Source: Planctomycetaceae bacterium (GTDB taxonomy: Bacteria; Planctomycetota; Planctomycetia; Pirellulales; Pirellulaceae). From it: DNA of 7,599 nucleotides. The DNA lies in NCBI GenBank assembly GCA_007133715.1, contig SLMF01000189.1:1-7599 (forward strand), in the 5' to 3' direction. The notes below the pieces were generated by a model. The model was not told the origin of the DNA. It ran no database searches and was given only the letters and a program-made list of their open reading frames with translations. The position numbers and the translations under genes are program-made. Positions 6,296-7,599 of the stretch are shown here, in pieces; the stretch's first letter is position 1, and the number at the start of each line of letters is the position of its first letter.

Positions 6296-7279
6296 ATGCC
6301 CGTGGATTGGTCCCGGTTTGTCGAAGTCATCCAGCGCCATCAGCGTTTTCTGATCACCAGCCATATTCGTCCGGATGCCGACGCATTGGGCAGCGAATTG
6401 GGGATGGCCCGTATTTTGGACGCGTTGGGCAAGCAGGTACGGATTGTCAATGGCCATGCCACGCCCCCGAATCTGGCCACCTTGGATCCGGAGGGTCGGA
6501 TTCAGGCTCTGGAGAGTGCGGATCCGGCGAATCCGGCGGAGGACAGGGAGGTGATCCTGATTCTGGACACCAGCGCCTGGGCTCAATTGGGGCCGATGTC
6601 CGAGGTGATTCGCGCCAGCGATGCCCTCCGCGTGGTGTTGGACCATCATGTGGGCGAGGACGAGCTGGGAGCCGAGTTCTTCAAGGACACGCAGGCGGAG
6701 GCGGCAGGCACGTTGGTGTACCAGGCAGCGATCCAGCTGGGAGTGGCATTGACCCCCGAGATCGCACGGGCTTTGTTCGCCGCGATCGCCACGGACACGG
6801 GCTGGTTTCGCTTTTCGTCGACGCGCAGCAGCACATACCGGGTGGCGGCCGAGTTAGTGGATGCCGGGGTTTGCCCGGACCGTTTGTTCCGCGAGCTGTA
6901 CGAGCAGGACACGCTTGGCCGAGTCCGGTTGCGGGGGCGGATTTTATCGCGAGTGGTTGCCGAGCGGGACGGTCGGTTCGTGCATACCTACGTGTTGCAT
7001 GAGGACTTTGACGCGACGGGTGCTTTGCCGAGCGACACGGAGGACGTGATCAATCAGACGTTGGCGATCGCGGGCACGGAAGTTGCCGTGATCTTGGTCG
7101 AGCAAGCGGGGGGCGGGTTCAAATTGAGTTTTCGCAGCCGGAGCCAGGTGGACTGCAGCCAGTTGGCAGGACAATTTGGTGGTGGGGGTCACAAGGCGGC
7201 TGCGGGCGCTTTTTTCGACGGGCCGTTTGACCGGGCGCAGCCCGCCGTTCTTGACGCGGTGCGTGCGGCGATGCGATAA
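6296..7279 (+). CDS. nrnA: DHH/DHHA1 phosphoesterase, NrnA-like (nanoRNase / pAp phosphatase)
   Basis: NrnA-type enzymes degrade 2-5 nucleotide RNAs and hydrolyse 3'-phosphoadenosine 5'-phosphate (pAp) to AMP using manganese. The protein has 327 residues, the normal length. The DHH domain shows ITSHIRPDADALGS (20-33), ILDTS (89-93), VLDHHVGED (114-122, the DHH signature) and AAIATDTGWFRFSST (162-176). The C-terminal DHHA1 substrate-binding domain ends in GQFGGGGHKAAAGA (292-305). I placed the start at the ATG at 6296, because the frame continues upstream into ribF but the extra 45 residues do not resemble the family. The gene begins 10 bases after the ribF stop, preceded by a modest AGAAAG. 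Related DHH proteins such as RecJ are longer, and c-di-AMP phosphodiesterase GdpP carries membrane helices, so NrnA is the best assignment. Exact substrate preference cannot be read from sequence. Confidence 0.93.
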   Translation: MPVDWSRFVEVIQRHQRFLITSHIRPDADALGSELGMARILDALGKQVRIVNGHATPPNLATLDPEGRIQALESADPANPAEDREVILILDTSAWAQLGPMSEVIRASDALRVVLDHHVGEDELGAEFFKDTQAEAAGTLVYQAAIQLGVALTPEIARALFAAIATDTGWFRFSSTRSSTYRVAAELVDAGVCPDRLFRELYEQDTLGRVRLRGRILSRVVAERDGRFVHTYVLHEDFDATGALPSDTEDVINQTLAIAGTEVAVILVEQAGGGFKLSFRSRSQVDCSQLAGQFGGGGHKAAAGAFFDGPFDRAQPAVLDAVRAAMR

Positions 7280-7415
7280 TGCGTCCGGATTCAAGCGACC
7301 CTGCCGGAGGGAAGTCGGGCGGTTTGCGAGTTGTGCAGGGTGTCCGGCGGGGTAGACGCGTGACGAGCCCGGCTGCGACAGGCGGCACAAGGGCTTGCTG
7401 AGAAAGGTGATTGCC
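7280..7415. other. Intergenic gap between nrnA and the Rieske-like gene
   Basis: This 136-base gap contains a short inverted repeat TCCGG/CCGGA (7284-7288 and 7304-7308, 15-base loop) with no T-run, so no convincing terminator for nrnA. I see no clear -10/-35 pair. The gap suggests that the next gene begins a separate unit, but read-through cannot be excluded. Confidence 0.3.
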
Positions 7416-7599
7416 ATGCAGAACGCTCCCCTTCCAAACGACAGCCCGGACACGCAGGGCATTTCGTCCGCCGACCGACGCACCTTTGTTTCGCTGCTCA
7501 GCGGCGTCGCCTTGGCAGGTTTCGCCTGGCTGACCCCGCTCGTGTCTGCCTTGGCCGCACTGCTGTATCCCTTGCGGCAACGTGGTGTGGGGGGCGAGC
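7416..7599 (+). CDS. qcrA: N-terminus of a probable Rieske iron-sulfur subunit of a cytochrome bc complex (partial at right edge)
   Basis: Sixty-one codons are visible, open to the right edge. A polar N-terminal stretch (1-19, with several Pro, Asp, Asn) is followed by DRRTFVSLL (20-28), a twin-arginine-like motif, then a hydrophobic helix (about 24-51) and the short basic segment YPLRQRG (51-57). This layout is typical of Rieske proteins, whose Tat signal is kept as a membrane anchor and whose 2Fe-2S domain sits outside. The cluster-binding motifs (CxHxGC and CPCH) would lie beyond the window, so the assignment rests on the anchor pattern alone. The ribosome binding site is strong: AGAAAGGTGA with AAGG about eight bases before the ATG. 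The protein would transfer electrons from quinol to cytochrome c. Another Tat-anchored oxidoreductase is the main alternative. Confidence 0.65.
   Translation, partial: MQNAPLPNDSPDTQGISSADRRTFVSLLSGVALAGFAWLTPLVSALAALLYPLRQRGVGGE

Noticed and set aside
7284..7308. An inverted repeat TCCGG/CCGGA after nrnA as a terminator
   Set aside because: The stem is only five pairs with a 15-base loop and no T-run; expected by chance in this composition.
7119..7580. A 153-codon minus-strand frame across the end of nrnA and the right-hand gene
   Set aside because: It is antisense to the DHHA1 motif of nrnA and to the Rieske-like start, which has a strong RBS. No motif in the minus-strand product.

Overview
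This is a GC-rich bacterial chromosomal segment of ordinary housekeeping type. I see no transposase, phage gene, CRISPR array, rRNA or tRNA. The gene set suggests a Planctomycetes-type bacterium (Pirellulales-like): a long MutL-type ATPase behind a small unnamed protein, a stand-alone NAD(P)H-hydrate dehydratase, ribF, nrnA, and a Rieske protein that starts with an Arg-Arg anchor. This placement is inference from remembered family patterns, not from a search.

Left half, minus strand. In the direction of transcription, from about 4100 down to 16, come: a 103-residue soluble protein of unknown function; a 598-residue MutL/GlmL-family ASKHA ATPase whose ATG overlaps the previous stop; a short hairpin; a 127-residue two-helix membrane protein with an excellent ribosome binding site; a 247-base non-coding gap; and a SufS-type cysteine desulfurase with all its main catalytic residues.

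Centre, 4099-4461. This 363-base divergent intergenic region separates the two halves. It holds a perfect TATAAT on the plus strand, a perfect TTGACA on the minus strand, and a possible 38-codon leader ORF ending on the start codon of the next gene.

Right half, plus strand. A tight cluster runs nnrD-like dehydratase, 15 bases, ribF, 10 bases, nrnA. It covers NAD(P)H repair, FMN/FAD synthesis, and nanoRNA/pAp turnover. After a 136-base gap, the first 61 codons of a probable Rieske iron-sulfur subunit (cytochrome bc complex) run off the right edge.

I found no clear new defence or mobile system. The least understood item is the coupled pair of the 103-residue protein and the long MutL-like ATPase, which has no B12-dependent mutase beside it in this window.
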